Assembly (NCBI GenBank): GCA_017304125.1
Contig: JAFKLV010000063.1
Span: forward strand, 1 to 7,850
Source: Sphingomonadales bacterium
GTDB lineage: Bacteria > Pseudomonadota > Alphaproteobacteria > Sphingomonadales > Sphingomonadaceae
Direction: 5' to 3'
Length of the DNA stretch: 7,850 nt
Shown here: in pieces, positions 6,158 through 7,850 of the stretch
Layout: the number at the start of each line of letters is the position of its first letter
Numbering within the stretch: position 1 is the stretch's first letter
Program-made: the position numbers and the translations under genes
Notes under the pieces: generated by a model
Told to the model about the DNA's origin: nothing
Database searches by the model: none
Seen by the model: the letters and a program-made list of their open reading frames with translations, nothing else

Positions 6158-7669
6158 ATGGCGGCCGACGCCGAGCGCATCGCGGTGATCGTCGGGGTCG
6201 GGCAGGTCAGTGACCGCCCGGCCGATCCGCTGCAGGGGCTCGATTCGCTCGGGCTGATGGTCACCGCGCTCGAGGCGGCGGATCAGGACGCCGGCGGTGG
6301 CTGGCTCGGCGATGTCGAGTCGGTCGCGGTGGTGCAGCAGATCAGCTTCCGCCAGGATAATCCGCTGGCACAAAAGGTCGCCGACCGCATCGGATCGCGC
6401 GCGACGATCGTCTATGACACGAGCGGCCCGAACGGCGACAGCCCGATCCTGCTGCTCAACGAGGCGGCCAATCGCGTCGCGCGCGGCGAGATCAGCATTG
6501 CCGCGGTGACCGGCGGCGAGGCGCTGCGCACCGCCAGCCAGCGCGCCGCGCTCGCCGCCAGCACCACAGTCGCGGATCAGAATCCGATCCGCAATCTCGC
6601 CAAGGGTCGCGCGCCGGGATACCGCCAGATCCACGGCCTCACCGCGCCGGTCGACGTCTATCCGCTCTACGAAAATGCCGGGCGCGCCGCTTATGGCCAG
6701 ACGCTGGCCGAGGGGCAGGCCGAATCCGGCGCCATCTGGTCGCGCTTCAGCACGATCGCCGCGGCGACCCCGGCGGCGTGGATCCACGCCCCCAAAAGCG
6801 CCGCGGAGGTGGTCACCCCGACCGCCGACAACCGCCCGATCGCTTTCCCCTACACCAAGCTGATGGTCGCCAATTCGAGCGTCAATCAGGGCGCCGGGTT
6901 CATCGTCACCAGCCTCGCCGAAGCGCGGCGGCGCGGGGTGCCCGAGGCGCGGATCATCTATGTCGGGCGCGGCGCGGCGGCGCATGAGGCGGACGATTTC
7001 ATGGCGCGCGACCGCTATGACAAATCGCCGAGCATGGAAGTGTGCCTCAACCGCACGCTCGCATGGAATGCGGTGAGCGCCGCCGATCTCGATCTCGCCG
7101 AGCTGTATTCCTGCTTCCCCTGCGTCCCCAAAATGGCGCGCCGCGTGATCGGCTGGCCGCTCGACAAGCCAGCGACGGTGTTCGGCGGGCTGACCTTCGG
7201 CGGCGGCCCGATCGGCAATTACATGAGCCACGCGGTCGCCGAGATGGTCGATGCGCTGCGCGCCGGCGAGGGGCAAAAGGGGCTGCTGTTCGCCAATGGC
7301 GGCTATGCCACGCACAATCACGCGATCGTGCTCGGCACCACGCCGCTGCCCGGTGCCGGCGAAGCGCATGACTTCGATTGCCAGACGCAAGCCGATGCCG
7401 CGCGCGGCCGCGTCCCCGAGCTGATCAAGGATTATGTCGGCCCGGCGGCGATCGAGACCTATACCGTCTTCTACGCGCGCGACGGGCAACCCAAATCGGG
7501 GGTCATCGTCGCGCGGCTGCCCGACGGCAATCGCACGCTGGCGCATGTGCCCGGCGAGGATGCGGCAACGATCGCCTTCCTCACCGACGGCGCGGTCGAG
7601 CCGGTCGGTGCGCAGGGCGACGTGGTCGCCGGCGGCGACATCATGATCTGGCGGCAGGGCTCGAGCTGA
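6158..7669 (+). CDS. Thiolase-like protein type 1 (TLP1), SCP2-thiolase-related, with extra C-terminal domain
   Basis: This 503-residue protein is usually annotated as acetyl-CoA acetyltransferase. Residues 1 to about 400 have the thiolase fold: an N-terminal strand 'IAVIVGVGQVSDRPADPL', the loop 'YDTSGPNGDSPILLLNEAANRVARGE' (86-111; nucleophile region), 'PYTKLMVANSSVNQGAGFIVTS' (231-252), 'AELYSCFP' (314-321) and 'GGLTFGGGPIGNYMSHA' (343-359). Residues from about 405 form an added C-terminal domain ('TYTVFYARDGQPKSGVIVARLPDGNRTLAHVPG' region), as in the TLP1 group first described structurally from Mycobacterium smegmatis, where it is a six-stranded beta-barrel. The thiolase nucleophilic Cys, the GHP His and the second active-site Cys are all absent (see findings), so thiolase activity is doubtful. 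The ATG at 6158 is preferred because it follows the crotonase stop by two bases; ATG at 6140 would give six more residues. The native substrate is unknown. Confidence 0.88.
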   Translation: MAADAERIAVIVGVGQVSDRPADPLQGLDSLGLMVTALEAADQDAGGGWLGDVESVAVVQQISFRQDNPLAQKVADRIGSRATIVYDTSGPNGDSPILLLNEAANRVARGEISIAAVTGGEALRTASQRAALAASTTVADQNPIRNLAKGRAPGYRQIHGLTAPVDVYPLYENAGRAAYGQTLAEGQAESGAIWSRFSTIAAATPAAWIHAPKSAAEVVTPTADNRPIAFPYTKLMVANSSVNQGAGFIVTSLAEARRRGVPEARIIYVGRGAAAHEADDFMARDRYDKSPSMEVCLNRTLAWNAVSAADLDLAELYSCFPCVPKMARRVIGWPLDKPATVFGGLTFGGGPIGNYMSHAVAEMVDALRAGEGQKGLLFANGGYATHNHAIVLGTTPLPGAGEAHDFDCQTQADAARGRVPELIKDYVGPAAIETYTVFYARDGQPKSGVIVARLPDGNRTLAHVPGEDAATIAFLTDGAVEPVGAQGDVVAGGDIMIWRQGSS

Positions 7670-7701
7670 GCGACATTCAGCCATTCGAGCCGCGCACTCC
7701 A

Positions 7702-7723
7702 CGTCACCCCGGCCTTGAGCCGG
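7702..7723. repeat. Truncated copy of the palindromic repeat, interrupted by an IS element
   Basis: CGTCACCCCGGCCTTGAGCCGG matches 5231-5252 at 19 of 22 positions. The expected closing arm (GGTGACG) is missing: after 7723 the sequence changes to CAACTGTGTAG, which leads directly into the end of a transposase gene. The remaining half starts 33 bases after the TLP1 stop, where an intact copy could also have acted as a transcript end. Confidence 0.65.
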
Positions 7724-7850
7724 CAACTGTGTAGTCATGGAGTGTCGAGGAAGGGAGTTTGTGTTCGGGAGATAGCGTTGAGGACGGAGAGGAGTTTTCT
7801 GGCGGTAGCGATGTAGGCGAGCTTTGGCGGTTTACCGGCGGTGCGGAGTC
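7724..7850 (-). mobile_element. IS110-family insertion sequence, transposase-3' end only
   Basis: The element is recognised by its transposase C-terminus and by the loss of palindrome identity after 7723, which places its right end near 7723/7724. Only about 11 non-coding bases separate this boundary from the transposase stop. No terminal inverted repeat is visible, as expected for IS110. The other end, and any bridge RNA, lie beyond base 7850. Base composition differs from the flanking genes, with more AT and purine runs on the + strand such as GGAAGGGAGTTTG. The boundary is inferred. Confidence 0.7.
7735..7850 (-). CDS. IS110-family transposase, C-terminal 37 residues
   Basis: This is the end of a DEDD-type (RuvC-like plus serine-containing domain) transposase of the IS110 family, the recombinase class guided by a bridge RNA. 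On the minus strand the frame reads LRTAGKPPKLAYIATARKLL, then SVLNAISRTQTPFLDTP, and stops at TGA (7737-7735). The 'GKPPK.A.IA..RKLL..LNA' signature is the characteristic tail of the Transposase_20 domain; its normally placed stop suggests an undamaged 3' end. The catalytic Ser region and the RuvC-like domain lie outside the window, so whether the gene is intact cannot be judged. The fragment is short, but the motif is distinctive. Confidence 0.8.
   Translation of the reverse strand, partial: LRTAGKPPKLAYIATARKLLSVLNAISRTQTPFLDTP

Noticed and set aside
6023..7738. Long open frame on the - strand (571 codons) antisense to TLP1 and the crotonase end
   Set aside because: It has the same low-complexity Arg/Asp/Gly/Ala composition and no motif. 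It begins in the IS end and crosses two real genes, so it is a shadow frame.
1..7850. Search for tRNA, rRNA, CRISPR arrays, tandem repeats, toxin-antitoxin or defence genes
   Set aside because: No cloverleaf-like segment, regular repeat-spacer pattern or additional small gene was seen by eye; almost all bases are covered by the seven coding regions listed.

Overview
The window is very GC-rich. Its codon style (Asp GAT/GAC, Ile ATC and Arg CGC dominating), its gene content and a recurring palindrome of the type CGTCACCCCGGCCTTGAGCCGG suggest an alphaproteobacterium, most likely a sphingomonad (Sphingomonas or a relative). This assignment rests on sequence style and protein character only; no database search was possible.

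Layout from left to right. Positions 2-1219 (+) hold the 3' part of a secreted-type zinc aminopeptidase of family M28 with a PA domain. One base after its stop, an atypical short-chain dehydrogenase/epimerase of the YeeZ type begins (1221-2048, +). Its 3' end overlaps by 91 bases the end of a convergent EamA/DMT-family transporter (1958-2875, -). Behind the transporter on the same strand lies a compact class A penicillin-binding protein (2977-5106, -). A 245-base divergent intergenic region (5107-5351) follows. It carries a perfect-arm palindromic repeat and a short AT-rich inverted repeat, and it separates the PBP from a rightward two-gene unit: a crotonase/enoyl-CoA hydratase (5352-6155) and, two bases later, a thiolase-like protein type 1 (6158-7669). 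Right of this unit is half of a second copy of the same palindrome, cut off at about 7723. The C-terminal end of an IS110-family transposase follows, reading leftward out of the window (stop at 7735-7737).

Functionally, the left half is household material: peptide turnover, a predicted oxidoreductase, a small-molecule exporter and cell-wall synthesis. The right half is an acyl-CoA module. Its hydratase keeps both catalytic glutamates, while its thiolase partner has lost every recognised thiolase catalytic residue, so the pair is probably not ordinary beta-oxidation. The most notable points are this residue loss and an apparent IS110 insertion inside a dispersed palindrome, with the short 3' flank expected of the IS110 (bridge-RNA) subgroup. 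No tRNA, rRNA, CRISPR array, phage genes or defence cassette is visible, and no stretch longer than 300 bases lacks a gene.
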